Part shown: positions 14,247 through 23,705 of the stretch, in pieces
Numbering within the stretch: position 1 is the stretch's first letter
Layout of the letters: every line of letters starts with the position of its first letter
Assembly: GCF_030528405.1 (NCBI RefSeq)
Contig: NZ_JAUMYY010000017.1
Location: forward strand, 1-34,506
Direction: 5' to 3'
DNA length: 34,506 nt
Source: Fusobacterium sp.
GTDB lineage: Bacteria > Fusobacteriota > Fusobacteriia > Fusobacteriales > Fusobacteriaceae
Notes under the pieces: model-generated
The model's database searches: none
Told to the model about the DNA's origin: nothing
The model's input: only the letters and a program-made list of their open reading frames with translations
Position numbers and translations under genes: made by a program

Positions 14247-16523
14247 ATGTATAAAGTTATAGAAAAAAAATGGCTTACACCTATAATTTGCTATATGGAT
14301 ATTGAAGCTAAAGACTTAGCTAACTCTGCAAAGCCTGGACAATTTTTAATAGTAAAAGTGGATGAAAAAGCTGAAAGAATACCGCTTACTATATGCGATT
14401 ATGACAGTGAAAAAGGAAGTGTTGCTATAGTTTTTCAACTTGTGGGAAAAAGTACTCAAAAAATTTCAAAACTTGAAATAGGAGATTTCTTTTTAGATGT
14501 TGTAGGCCCCTTAGGTAAAGCTAGCGAATTAGTAGAGATGACTAAAGAAGAGCTTATAGGGAAAAAGTATATTTTTATAGCTGGCGGTGTTGGAACAGCC
14601 CCCATATATCCTCAGGTAAAATGGATGAAAAGGCAGGGGTATAGTTTTGATGTAATAATAGGAACCAGAAATAAAGAGAGCTTAATTTTTGAAAGTGAAA
14701 TAAGGGATCTAGCAGAAAATTTATACATTTGTACAGATGATGGTACGTATGGGTTTAAAGGTCTAGTAACGAATATGCTAGAAAAATTAATTTCAGAAGG
14801 AAAAAATTACGATCATGCAGTAATTATTGGTCCTATGATAATGATGAAATTCACTTCTAAAAAATGTAAAGAATTTGGAATAAGAAATACTGTAAGTTTA
14901 AATCCCTTAATGGTTGATGGAACAGGAATGTGTGGAGCTTGTAGAATAAGTATGGGGGACAGTGTAAAATTTGCCTGTGTTGATGGACCAGAATTTGATG
15001 GAGATTTAGTTAATTTTGACGAGGCTTTAAAAAGACAAAATATGTATAAAACAGAAGAGGGAAGAAATATTTTAGAAATAGAAGAAGGAGAAACACATCA
15101 TAGCCCTCTCTGTCAAAATCATGAAAAAATTTTTGATAGAAAAAAAAGGGTGGAAGCAAGAGTACAAAAGGCTGAAATTAGAAATAAAAATTTCGATGAA
15201 GTATGTTATGGCTATAATTTTGAAGAAGCTAAAGTTGAAGCTGAGCGTTGTTTAAATTGTAGAATTCCATTTTGCGTGGAAGGTTGTCCTGTTTCAATAG
15301 ATATACCTGCATTTATCCAAAAAATAAAACTCAATGATATAAAAGGAGCAGGAAAAATAATTTCAAAGTATTCTAATCTTCCAGCTATTTGTGGTAGAGT
15401 TTGCCCGCAAGAAACACAATGTGAAGCAAAATGTATATTAAATAGAGGAAAAAACCCACAGCCAGTTTCTATAGGGAAATTAGAAAGATATGTTGGAGAT
15501 TGGATAATAAAAAATGGTATTGAAATAGATAAAGAAGAAGCAAAAGGGAAAAAAGTAGCTGTTATTGGAGGTGGACCAGCAGGACTTACAGTGGCTGGAG
15601 ATTTAGCAAAAAAAGGTTATGATGTAACTATATATGAAGCTTTGCATGAGCTTGGAGGTGTACTTACTTATGGTATTCCTGAGTTCAGATTACCAAAAGA
15701 AAAAATTGTAAATAAGGAAATAGAAAATTTATATAAATTGGGAGTAAAGGTGGAAACAAATTCTGTTGTAGGAAAAACTTTTACTATAGATGATTTACTA
15801 AACAAAAAAAATTTTTCTGCTGTATTTATAGGAAGTGGAGCAGGACTTCCTAAGTTTATGAATATTCCTGGAGAAAATTATAATGGAGTAATTTCTGCCA
15901 ATGAATTTTTAACAAGGGTTAATCTTATGAGAGCTAATAGAGCAGATTATGATACACCAATAAAAATAGGAAAAAGAGTTATAGTTGTTGGTGGTGGAAA
16001 TGTTGCAATGGATGCAGCAAGAACAGCTAAAAGATTAGGAGCAGATGTGACTATAGTATATAGAAGAGGAGAGGCTGAGCTTCCTGCTAGAAGAGAAGAA
16101 ATAGAACACGCAAAAGAAGAAGGAATAAAATTTAATTTTTTGACTAATCCAGTTGAAATTATAGCAGATGAAAAGGCATGGGTGAAAGAGGTAAAATGCA
16201 TTAGAATGGAGTTAGGAGAACTAGATGAGAGTGGAAGAGCAACATTTTCTAAAATACCTAATAGCGAATTTAATATAGAAGCTGAAACTGTTATAATGTC
16301 TTTGGGAACTTCTCCCAATCCTTTGATTGCAAACACAACTGAAAATTTAAATTTAAATAAATGGAAGGGCATAGAAGTGGATGAGACTACTGGGAAAACT
16401 TCAAGAGAAGGAGTTTTTGCAGGTGGAGATGCAGTTACTGGGTCTGCAACTGTTATTTTAGCTATGGAGGCTGGGAAGAAAGCAGCAGTTGAAATCGATA
16501 AATATTTAAAAAATAAAAAATAA
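14247..16523 (+). CDS. Fused NfnA-NfnB-type oxidoreductase (NADH/ferredoxin:NADP+ or sulfide dehydrogenase type)
   Basis: 758 residues. ATG 14247 follows GGAGG; the in-frame TTG 14235 overlaps that site. Residues about 1-280 match the small subunit (NfnA/SudB, ferredoxin-NADP reductase-like): RIPLTICDYD, VGPLGKASE, IAGGVGTAPIYPQ, then a [2Fe-2S] segment MCGACRISMGDSVKFACVDGP. Residues about 281-758 match NfnB/SudA/GltD-like: CLNCRIPFC....C and CGRVC....C....C clusters for two [4Fe-4S], FAD site VIGGGPAGLTVAG, NADP site VVGGGNVAMDAA, and a C-terminal FAD motif GVFAGGDAVTGSATVILAMEAGK. The two subunits are separate genes in Thermotoga and many clostridia. It likely balances NADH, NADPH and ferredoxin by flavin-based bifurcation, although databases often name it glutamate synthase small chain. 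No large glutamate synthase subunit lies nearby. Confidence 0.85.
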   Translation: MYKVIEKKWLTPIICYMDIEAKDLANSAKPGQFLIVKVDEKAERIPLTICDYDSEKGSVAIVFQLVGKSTQKISKLEIGDFFLDVVGPLGKASELVEMTKEELIGKKYIFIAGGVGTAPIYPQVKWMKRQGYSFDVIIGTRNKESLIFESEIRDLAENLYICTDDGTYGFKGLVTNMLEKLISEGKNYDHAVIIGPMIMMKFTSKKCKEFGIRNTVSLNPLMVDGTGMCGACRISMGDSVKFACVDGPEFDGDLVNFDEALKRQNMYKTEEGRNILEIEEGETHHSPLCQNHEKIFDRKKRVEARVQKAEIRNKNFDEVCYGYNFEEAKVEAERCLNCRIPFCVEGCPVSIDIPAFIQKIKLNDIKGAGKIISKYSNLPAICGRVCPQETQCEAKCILNRGKNPQPVSIGKLERYVGDWIIKNGIEIDKEEAKGKKVAVIGGGPAGLTVAGDLAKKGYDVTIYEALHELGGVLTYGIPEFRLPKEKIVNKEIENLYKLGVKVETNSVVGKTFTIDDLLNKKNFSAVFIGSGAGLPKFMNIPGENYNGVISANEFLTRVNLMRANRADYDTPIKIGKRVIVVGGGNVAMDAARTAKRLGADVTIVYRRGEAELPARREEIEHAKEEGIKFNFLTNPVEIIADEKAWVKEVKCIRMELGELDESGRATFSKIPNSEFNIEAETVIMSLGTSPNPLIANTTENLNLNKWKGIEVDETTGKTSREGVFAGGDAVTGSATVILAMEAGKKAAVEIDKYLKNKK

Positions 16524-16528
16524 AATTT

Positions 16529-16561
16529 AAAATAGTTCCAAAAAATTTGGAGCTATTTTTT
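16529..16561 (+). terminator. Intrinsic terminator after the Nfn-type gene
   Basis: AAAATAGTTCC (16529-16539) pairs with GGAGCTATTTT (16549-16559), an 11-bp stem with one G-U pair and a 9-base loop, running into a T tract. Confidence 0.85.
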
Positions 16562-16650
16562 ATTAAAATATTTCAACTACAAAAACATAAAAGCATTGAT
16601 GAAATTTATAATGGACTATATAAAATATAATTAAAAAAAATATTAAAGTA

Positions 16651-16659
16651 TGCTATAAT
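16651..16659 (+). promoter_or_regulatory. Extended -10 promoter of the lepB-to-atpC run
   Basis: TG-C-TATAAT at 16651-16659 is a perfect extended -10, 38 bases before the lepB ATG. It is the only strong promoter I see ahead of the 12-kb gene run that ends at 28516. Confidence 0.65.
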
Positions 16660-16697
16660 ATTTAACATGATTAATAAAAATGATAGAAGGAGTGAAA

Positions 16698-17627
16698 ATG
16701 AATAGTAAAATTATTTTATATGGAGTATTTTATTTTATTTTAACTTCTTTTTTTCTTTATTTACTTATTAAAGAAAAGAAAATAGCTGAAAAATTTTCTA
16801 TTTATAGAGAAAAATATTCCAATAAATTAGTAGGTATTTTCAAGATTAAAAATGAAAATATAAGAAAAAAAATTAAGAAAGTGATAAATGTTATAGAAAG
16901 TATAGTTGTAGCAATAGGTTTAGTTTTAATTATTCAAAGATTTTATATAGGTAATTTTGTTATTCCAACAGGTTCTATGATACCTACAATAGAAATAGGT
17001 GATAGGCTTTTTGCAGATATGGTATCTTATAAATTTAGATTACCAAAAAGAGAAGAAATAATAGTGTTTAAAGAACCAATTCAAGATAAATTTTTATACA
17101 CAAAAAGAGCTATGGGATTGCCTGGAGAAAAAGTTGCTATAAAAAATAATAGACTTTATATAAATGATTTGGTCATAGAAACTAGAGAGTATTCTAATTT
17201 AGACTTGGGAGATATAGAGTGGATAGTCCCTAAAAAAGGAGATAGATTAGAAATAATACCTACTGAAAATTTTCCTATAATCTATGAAGCTTTTAAAGAA
17301 TATGATTGGTCGGTATATAAAGTTCAAAGAGATATGTATAAAGCAAGTGCATTTACAAACTATGTTATGAAAGAATTAAAATTTTTACTAAATGATGTAG
17401 AAACAGGAATGATTCTAGACTATATTCACGACAAAAAAAATATTGAAAAATTACTTAAAGGAGAAAAAATAGAAGTAATTTTAGATGATGATTATTTTCT
17501 TGCTTTAGGAGATAACACTTATAACAGTTCAGATTCAAGAATATGGGGTTTTGTAGCTAGTAAAAGAATTAGGGGTAGAGGTCTTGTAAGATTTTGGCCT
17601 TTAACTAGAATAGGTATTTTAAAATGA
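16698..17627 (+). CDS. lepB: Signal peptidase I
   Basis: 309 residues from ATG 16698, which follows AAGGAG; an upstream in-frame ATG at 16680 has no ribosome site. It removes signal peptides from exported proteins at the outer face of the inner membrane. Two N-terminal membrane helices lie at about 5-23 and 64-83. The catalytic serine is in PTGSMIPT and the general-base lysine in YTKRAMGLPGE. The C-terminal box is LALGDNTYNSSDSRIWGFV. An insert of roughly 75 residues between the lysine box and the C-terminal box gives the longer, two-helix form typical of Gram-negatives. It overlaps rimI by 4 bases. Confidence 0.93.
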   Translation: MNSKIILYGVFYFILTSFFLYLLIKEKKIAEKFSIYREKYSNKLVGIFKIKNENIRKKIKKVINVIESIVVAIGLVLIIQRFYIGNFVIPTGSMIPTIEIGDRLFADMVSYKFRLPKREEIIVFKEPIQDKFLYTKRAMGLPGEKVAIKNNRLYINDLVIETREYSNLDLGDIEWIVPKKGDRLEIIPTENFPIIYEAFKEYDWSVYKVQRDMYKASAFTNYVMKELKFLLNDVETGMILDYIHDKKNIEKLLKGEKIEVILDDDYFLALGDNTYNSSDSRIWGFVASKRIRGRGLVRFWPLTRIGILK

Positions 17628-18061
17628 AATTTAAAATAAAAAAAAATTCTATTGAAACTCAAGATGACTTAGAAAAATTAGAGAAACTTGAACAATCAAT
17701 TTTTAAAGAAAGCTCTTATTCACGTAGTACGTTATTAGAAATTATAAAAAATTATGATAACTATACTATTTTTTCTTGTTATTCTAATAAAGAAATAATA
17801 GCTTATATTATAGTTTTGAATAATATAGATTATTTTGAAATAATAAAAATTGCTGTGCTGGAAAATTATAGAAATATGGGAGTAGGACAGAGCTTAATTG
17901 AGATGATAAAGGAAAAAGATACATTTTTAGAAGTTAGACAAAGTAATGAAGTGGCTATAAAATTTTACTTAAAAAATGGTTTTAAAAAAATATCACTAAG
18001 AAAAAATTATTATAAGGACAATAATGAAGATGCCATTATAATGAAGTTGGAGGTTAATTAA
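17624..18061 (+). CDS. rimI: GNAT-family N-acetyltransferase, RimI-like
   Basis: 145 residues, the RimI size. The acetyl-CoA loop reads NYRNMGVGQSLIEMI (Q/RxxGxG/A), and the C-terminal RimI-type segment is LEVRQSNEVAIKFYLKNGFKKI followed by RKNYY. RimI acetylates the N terminus of ribosomal protein S18, and related enzymes act on other substrates; the exact target here is inferred from similarity only. The ATG overlaps the lepB stop (ATGA), and purB starts 2 bases after the stop, so it is embedded in the operon. Confidence 0.75.
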   Translation: MKFKIKKNSIETQDDLEKLEKLEQSIFKESSYSRSTLLEIIKNYDNYTIFSCYSNKEIIAYIIVLNNIDYFEIIKIAVLENYRNMGVGQSLIEMIKEKDTFLEVRQSNEVAIKFYLKNGFKKISLRKNYYKDNNEDAIIMKLEVN

Positions 18062-18063
18062 GA

Positions 18064-19497
18064 ATGAATAATGAAATCTATTCAAACCCTTTATGTGAGA
18101 GATATAGTTCAAAAGAAATGATGTATAATTTTTCACCTGATAAGAAGTTTTCAACTTGGAGAAAATTATGGATAGCTCTTGCAGAGGCAGAAAAAGAGCT
18201 TGGTTTAGATATAAAAGATGAACAGATAGAGGAAATGAAGAAAAATATTTTTAATATTGATTATGAACTGGCTGCTAAAAAGGAAAAAGAGTTTAGACAT
18301 GACGTAATGGCACATGTTCATACATTTGGTACACAGGTACCAATTGCTATGCCAATAATTCATTTAGGAGCAACATCTGCTTATGTGGGGGATAATACAG
18401 ATTTAATACAAATAAAAGATGGTTTATATCTATTAAAAGTAAAGCTTATAAATATAATGAATAGCTTAGCAAAATTTGCATTAGAGAATAAAAATATACC
18501 TACTTTGGGTTTCACACATTTTCAAGCAGCACAGCTAACAACGGTTGGTAAAAGAGCGACACTGTGGCTACAATCTTTAGTTTTAGATTTAGAAGAGCTT
18601 GAATTTAGAGAAAAAACTTTAAGATTTAGAGGAGTTAAGGGAACAACAGGAACTCAAGCAAGTTTTAAGGATTTATTTAATGGTAATTTTGAAAAAGTAG
18701 AAAAGCTTGATGAGATGGTTTCAAAAAAAATGGGTTTTGATAAAAAATTTGATGTAACAGGTCAAACTTATGATAGAAAGATAGACTCTGAGATAATGAA
18801 TCTTCTTGCTAACATTGCTCAATCAGCTCATAAGTTTACAAATGATTTAAGACTTTTACAACATTTAAAAGAAATTGAAGAACCATTTGAAAAGAATCAA
18901 ATAGGTTCATCGGCTATGGCATATAAAAGAAATCCGATGAGAAGTGAAAGAATATCTTCACTTGCAAAATTTGTTATTTCCTTACAACAAAGTACAGCTA
19001 TGACAGCTTCTACTCAATGGTTTGAAAGAACTCTTGATGATTCTGCAAACAAAAGACTTGCATTACCACAAGCTTTTCTGGCTGTAGATGCAATACTTAT
19101 TATTTGGAATAATATAATGGAAGGTTTGGTGGTATATGAAAAAATAATTAATAAGCATATTATGGCTGAACTTCCATTTATGACAACTGAATATATAATA
19201 ATGGAGTGTGTAAAAGCTGGTGGAGATAGACAAGAGTTACATGAAAGAATAAGGCAACACTCTATTGAAGCATCAAAACAAGTTAAGGTAGAGGGAAAAG
19301 ATAATGACTTAATAGATAGAATAATTGAAGACGACTATTTTAAATTAGACAAAGATAAACTTTTAAATTTATTAAATCCTAAGAACTTTATTGGTTTTGC
19401 AGTAGAGCAGACAGAAAAGTTTGTAAAAGATCAAATAGAACCTATACTTGAAAAATATAAAGATTTATTGGGAATAGATTCAGATTTGAGAGTATAG
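18064..19497 (+). CDS. purB: Adenylosuccinate lyase
   Basis: 477 residues, the standard PurB length. It cleaves adenylosuccinate to AMP and fumarate, and SAICAR to AICAR plus fumarate, in purine synthesis. Visible motifs are the fumarase/aspartase-superfamily signature GSSAMAYKRNPMRSERI near residue 280 and the substrate-binding HLGATSAYVGDNTD near residue 100. The first catalytic histidine lies in TLGFTHFQAAQ and the region KGTTGTQASF follows. The start is ATG 18064, 2 bases after rimI, with GGAGG inside the rimI tail. Confidence 0.95.
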   Translation: MNNEIYSNPLCERYSSKEMMYNFSPDKKFSTWRKLWIALAEAEKELGLDIKDEQIEEMKKNIFNIDYELAAKKEKEFRHDVMAHVHTFGTQVPIAMPIIHLGATSAYVGDNTDLIQIKDGLYLLKVKLINIMNSLAKFALENKNIPTLGFTHFQAAQLTTVGKRATLWLQSLVLDLEELEFREKTLRFRGVKGTTGTQASFKDLFNGNFEKVEKLDEMVSKKMGFDKKFDVTGQTYDRKIDSEIMNLLANIAQSAHKFTNDLRLLQHLKEIEEPFEKNQIGSSAMAYKRNPMRSERISSLAKFVISLQQSTAMTASTQWFERTLDDSANKRLALPQAFLAVDAILIIWNNIMEGLVVYEKIINKHIMAELPFMTTEYIIMECVKAGGDRQELHERIRQHSIEASKQVKVEGKDNDLIDRIIEDDYFKLDKDKLLNLLNPKNFIGFAVEQTEKFVKDQIEPILEKYKDLLGIDSDLRV

Positions 19498-19520
19498 AAA
19501 ATTCTTATGAAAGGGAAAGT

Positions 19521-20048
19521 ATGATAAAGGATAAAAACCGAGAAGATATTTATCTCATAGTTTTAGTTTTATTAGGGCTTTATTTATCACTTATTGAAAA
19601 CTTAATACCCAAACCTTTTCCTTGGATGAAAATAGGTCTATCAAATGTAGCTATATTAATTGCTCTTGAAAAATTTAATTCTAAAATGGCTATTAAAGCT
19701 ATAATTTTAAGAGTTTTCATTCAAGCTTTGATGTTAGGAACACTTTTTACTCCAGGTTTTATAATCAGCATAAGCGCAGGAACAGTGAGCACATTTTTTA
19801 TGATATTTTTATACAAATTTAGAAAATACTTGTCACTTTTGAGTATAAGTTGTGCTTCAGCATTTTTACATAATCTTTTACAATTACTAGTAGTTTACTT
19901 TTTACTTTTTAGAAATATGTCTTTAAATAGTAAATCTATAGTAATTTTTATAGGAATATTTCTGTTTTTAGGGCTTGTGACTGGTTTAATAACAGGTGTA
20001 ATTGCAGAAAAACTAAATTTAAGAAAATTGAAAAAATTTATTGAATAA
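19521..20048 (+). CDS. Gx transporter family protein (heptaprenyl diphosphate synthase component I-like)
   Basis: 175 residues with five or so hydrophobic segments and the family hallmark near residue 35, PKPFPWMKIGLSNVAILIALEKF, followed by LMLGTLFTPGFIISISAGTVS. Such proteins are annotated as heptaprenyl diphosphate synthase component I but are membrane proteins resembling ECF-type substrate-binding subunits. A role in uptake or in isoprenoid/quinone precursor handling is proposed rather than shown. It lies 23 bases after purB and 28 before glmM, so it is co-transcribed with both. Confidence 0.8.
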   Translation: MIKDKNREDIYLIVLVLLGLYLSLIENLIPKPFPWMKIGLSNVAILIALEKFNSKMAIKAIILRVFIQALMLGTLFTPGFIISISAGTVSTFFMIFLYKFRKYLSLLSISCASAFLHNLLQLLVVYFLLFRNMSLNSKSIVIFIGIFLFLGLVTGLITGVIAEKLNLRKLKKFIE

Positions 20049-20076
20049 GGCTTTTCTATAGAGAAAGGAGATTGGC

Positions 20077-21435
20077 ATGAAAAAATATTTTGGAACTGAT
20101 GGAATCAGAGGAGAAGCAAATAAGGAACTTACAGTTGATATTGCATTGAGATTGGGCTATGCATTGGGATATTATCTGAAAAATAATCGTCACTCTGATG
20201 AAAAGATAAAAGTTATAATGGGAAGTGACACTAGAATATCAGGGTATATGTTAAGATCTGCACTAACTGCAGGGTTAAATTCAATGGGAATCTATGTAGA
20301 TTTTATTGGGGTTATTCCAACACCAGCAGTGGCATATATAACCAAGGCTAAAAATGCAGCTGCAGGAATTATGATTTCAGCATCTCATAATCCTGCAAAA
20401 GATAACGGATTAAAACTTTTTAATTCAGATGGATATAAATTTTCAGATGATATAGAAGATTTAATTGAAAACTATATGGATATGGTAGATGAACTTATAG
20501 CAGAGCCTATAGCTGGAGATAAAGTTGGAAAATTTAAGTATGCAGAAGATGACTATTTTCTATACAGAGATTATTTAATAAAGACAGTAAAAGGAAATTT
20601 TAAAGGGATTAAAATAGTATTAGATACAGCAAATGGTTCTGCATATAGAGTTGCAAAAGATGTATTTCTTGAACTTGGGGCAGAACTTGTTGTTATAAAT
20701 GATGCTCCTAATGGACGTAATATAAATGTTAAATGTGGTTCAACTCATCCTGAAATTCTTTCAAAGGTCGTAGTTGGTTATGAAGCAGATCTAGGTCTTG
20801 CTTATGATGGGGATGCAGATAGATTAATAGCTGTTGATAAATTTGGAAATATTATAGATGGTGATAAAATAATAGCTATTTTAAGTTTGGAATTAAAAAA
20901 GAAAAATTTATTGAGAAATAATAAAGTTGTGACTACTGTTATGAGCAATATGGGCTTTGAAAAGTTTTTAAATTCTAACAAGATAGATTTGCTAAGAGCT
21001 AATGTTGGAGATAGAAATGTTTTAGAGATGATGATAGAAGAGGATGCTGTAATTGGAGGAGAGCAATCAGGGCATATAATTTTAACTGATTATGCTACGA
21101 CTGGAGATGGTGTTTTATCATCACTAAAACTTGTTGAGGCTATTAGAGACTTAAAAAGTACTTTAGATCAATTGATAAAAGAGATAAAAGATTGGCCTCA
21201 ATTTCTTATAAATGTTAGAGTCGATAATAAAAAGAAAGATACTTGGAATAAAAATGAAAATATAGTTAAGTTTATTTCTGAAATAGAAGAAAAGTATAAG
21301 GGGAATGTAAAGATACTAGTTAGGAAATCAGGAACAGAACCTCTTATAAGAGTAATGACTGAAGGAGAAGAAAAGTCTTTGGTAAAAAAATTGGCAGAGG
21401 ATATAGCTAGTGTTATAGAAAAAGAGCTAGCTTAA
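20077..21435 (+). CDS. glmM: Phosphoglucosamine mutase
   Basis: 452 residues. It converts glucosamine-6-phosphate to glucosamine-1-phosphate for UDP-GlcNAc, feeding peptidoglycan and lipopolysaccharide synthesis. All four family motifs are visible: N-terminal YFGTDGIRGEAN, the phosphoserine loop ISASHNPAKDNGLK, the Mg2+ loop YDGDADRLIAVD and the phosphate-binding RKSGTEPLIRVM near the C terminus. AAAGGAG precedes the ATG. The next gene starts 1 base after its stop. Confidence 0.96.
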   Translation: MKKYFGTDGIRGEANKELTVDIALRLGYALGYYLKNNRHSDEKIKVIMGSDTRISGYMLRSALTAGLNSMGIYVDFIGVIPTPAVAYITKAKNAAAGIMISASHNPAKDNGLKLFNSDGYKFSDDIEDLIENYMDMVDELIAEPIAGDKVGKFKYAEDDYFLYRDYLIKTVKGNFKGIKIVLDTANGSAYRVAKDVFLELGAELVVINDAPNGRNINVKCGSTHPEILSKVVVGYEADLGLAYDGDADRLIAVDKFGNIIDGDKIIAILSLELKKKNLLRNNKVVTTVMSNMGFEKFLNSNKIDLLRANVGDRNVLEMMIEEDAVIGGEQSGHIILTDYATTGDGVLSSLKLVEAIRDLKSTLDQLIKEIKDWPQFLINVRVDNKKKDTWNKNENIVKFISEIEEKYKGNVKILVRKSGTEPLIRVMTEGEEKSLVKKLAEDIASVIEKELA

Positions 21436-21436
21436 A

Positions 21437-21658
21437 ATGAAACTAAATAATTTTTTTAATAGTGATGCAATAAGATATCTTACATTACTAGGAAATATAG
21501 GTTTTACAATTTTTATAAATATATTTATAAGTATATATCTTTATAAATTTTTTGAAAAATATTTCTTTCAGAGCCTAATAGTTTTCATATTGTTTCTATT
21601 TTTAGGAATAGCAAATGCTTTTTATAGTATATATAAAACTATTATGGGGAAAAAATAG
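21437..21658 (+). CDS. AtpZ/AtpI-family small membrane protein
   Basis: 73 residues with two membrane helices (about 13-35 and 42-63, the second FFQSLIVFILFLFLGIANAFYSIY). This matches the small AtpZ-type proteins (ATPase gene 1 family) that precede many Na+- or H+-ATP synthase operons. There, with AtpI, they help c-ring assembly or ion handling. The position directly before the AtpI-like gene and atpB supports the call. The ribosome site lies in the glmM tail and is weak, so coupling to glmM translation is likely. Confidence 0.7.
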   Translation: MKLNNFFNSDAIRYLTLLGNIGFTIFINIFISIYLYKFFEKYFFQSLIVFILFLFLGIANAFYSIYKTIMGKK

Positions 21659-21671
21659 TGGTGATAAGATT

Positions 21672-22043
21672 ATGGATGAAATAAAAAAGCTCTTTAAAAG
21701 AATGTTTTTAACTAGTTTAATATTTTTAATTGTAGGCTTACTTACTAAAAGTACACATATTTTAGTAGGTTTGTTGAGTGGAAGTATAATCTCAATATTG
21801 AGTTTATATATACTGAGTATGGATGTGAAGAGCATAGCTTATTGTAAAGATCATAAGCTTGCAAGAAAAATAGCTATTTTGGGTTATTTAAAAAGATATG
21901 TTCTTTATTTAATATACTTGGGATTAATTTTACATTTTTTAGATTTTAAATATTTTTTGTCGGCAATAATTGGACTTTTAAGTGTAAGACTTAACATATA
22001 TTTAATTTTGTTGGAAGAAAAATTGAAAAAATTTAAAAAGTAA
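21672..22043 (+). CDS. atpI: ATP synthase subunit I-like protein
   Basis: 124 residues from ATG 21672; an upstream in-frame ATG at 21615 lies inside the preceding gene and lacks a ribosome site. Four hydrophobic segments (about 9-25, 29-48, 66-87 and 90-112) match the ATP-synt_I layout. AtpI acts as a chaperone for c-ring assembly in several bacteria. It sits 13 bases after the AtpZ-like gene and 34 before atpB. The sequence itself is poorly conserved, so the call leans on topology and context. Confidence 0.75.
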   Translation: MDEIKKLFKRMFLTSLIFLIVGLLTKSTHILVGLLSGSIISILSLYILSMDVKSIAYCKDHKLARKIAILGYLKRYVLYLIYLGLILHFLDFKYFLSAIIGLLSVRLNIYLILLEEKLKKFKK

Positions 22044-22077
22044 AATTGTAAGAGAATATATAGAAAGGAGGAAAGCA

Positions 22078-22827
22078 GTGATATTTGGACCAATAGAATT
22101 TACAAAAGCGCCATTAGTATCAGGCCCAGATATAATTTTACACATATTTGGTCTGCCCATTAGTTCAACTATTGTAACAACTTGGGTTATAATTGCAGGT
22201 TTCTTTATTCTTTTTAAGTTAGGAACTAAAAATTTAAAAATCAATCCTGGAAAATTTCAAATTTTTCTTGAAACCATGTATGAGTTTTTAGAAACTATGA
22301 TAGCTCAGATTTTAGGAATATGGAAAAATAAATATTTTGCTTATTTTTCAACTTTATTTTTATTTATTTTTGTTTCTAATATAATATCATTTTTCCCAAT
22401 TCCTTGGGCATCAATGCAAAATGGAATGATAAGAATCTACCCTGCATTTAGATCTCCGACAGCAGATTTAAATACAACAGTATGTTTAGCCTTTTTAACA
22501 ACATGTTTATTTGTATCAACTGCAATAAAATATAATGGTATAGGAGGGTATTTAAAAGGATTTACCTCTCCTACTATAGTAATGTTACCCATGAATATAG
22601 TTGGTGAAATGGCAAAACCTTTAAATATATCCATGCGTTTGTTCGGAAATATGTTTGCAGGAACTGTAATAATGGGACTTTTATATATGGCTGTTCCCTG
22701 GGGAATACCTGCACCATTACATTTGTATTTTGATTTATTTGCAGGAGCAGTACAAAGTTTTGTTTTTGTAACTTTATCAATGGTTTATGTACAAGGTGCA
22801 TTGGGAGATGCGGAGTATAATGGTTAA
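22078..22827 (+). CDS. atpB: F0F1 ATP synthase subunit a
   Basis: 249 residues. It starts at GTG 22078 behind AAAGGAGG. This is the membrane stator subunit that carries ions to and from the c-ring. The essential arginine lies in NISMRLFGNMFAGTVIMGLL (about residue 185), and the last helix ends in FVFVTLSMVYVQGALGDAE. Multiple hydrophobic helices agree with the family. With the Na+-type c subunit encoded next, the complex is expected to translocate Na+. Confidence 0.95.
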   Translation: MIFGPIEFTKAPLVSGPDIILHIFGLPISSTIVTTWVIIAGFFILFKLGTKNLKINPGKFQIFLETMYEFLETMIAQILGIWKNKYFAYFSTLFLFIFVSNIISFFPIPWASMQNGMIRIYPAFRSPTADLNTTVCLAFLTTCLFVSTAIKYNGIGGYLKGFTSPTIVMLPMNIVGEMAKPLNISMRLFGNMFAGTVIMGLLYMAVPWGIPAPLHLYFDLFAGAVQSFVFVTLSMVYVQGALGDAEYNG

Positions 22828-22886
22828 TTTTATATAAAAATGAACTTGGTTTAAAAATAAATTGAGAATAGAATTAGGAGGAATAA

Positions 22887-23162
<276 letters not shown>

Positions 23163-23201
23163 TAAAATATTTTATATCACTTTGAGAAAGGAGGTAAAAT
23201 A

Positions 23202-23705
23202 TTGTCTAATACTATGCCAGTAATTTCAATAGATACAACTTTTTTTTGGCAAATAATAAACTTTTTTATTTTACTTTTTATAATAAATAAATATTTTAGA
23301 AAACCTATAGCGAGAATAATAGCAGAAAGAAAAGAAAAAATAGAAAGGGATATGGAAGAAGCTAAAAAAAATAAGAAGAATGCAGAGGAATTATTTAAAA
23401 ATGCAGAACTTGCAATGAATAGCTCTAAAAAAGAGGCTTTAGAAATAATAAAAAAAGCTGAAAGAAAGGCCTTTGAAGAAGGAGATTTAATAATTCAAGA
23501 AGCAAAAACAAACAGAGAGAAAATAATAAGAACAACAGAAGCAGAAGTAGCTAAAATGAAAGATGATGCTAAGGAAGCATTAAATGATGAAGTCAAAAAA
23601 CTAGCTGCTGACCTAGCTGAAAAAATAATAAAAGAAAAAATTGACAATGTTCAAGAAACTTCACTTATTGATGAATTCATAGCAGAGGTAGGCGAGGATA
23701 AATGA
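23202..23705 (+). CDS. atpF: F0F1 ATP synthase subunit b
   Basis: 167 residues. One N-terminal membrane helix (about 12-29, [19 protein letters not shown]) is followed by a long charged coiled coil (about 35-150), the peripheral stalk that holds F1 to subunit a. The TTG at 23202 is taken as the start because AAAGGAGG lies 7 bases before it; an internal ATG at 23214 is too far from that site. The stop overlaps atpH by 4 bases. Confidence 0.93.
   Translation: MSNTMPVISIDTTFFWQIINFFILLFIINKYFRKPIARIIAERKEKIERDMEEAKKNKKNAEELFKNAELAMNSSKKEALEIIKKAERKAFEEGDLIIQEAKTNREKIIRTTEAEVAKMKDDAKEALNDEVKKLAADLAEKIIKEKIDNVQETSLIDEFIAEVGEDK

Noticed and set aside
22846-22874. TTGGTT-17-TAGAAT just before atpE, resembling an internal promoter
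   Set aside because: Transcription would start within the AGGAGG ribosome site of atpE, leaving no usable leader, so it is probably chance in AT-rich sequence.
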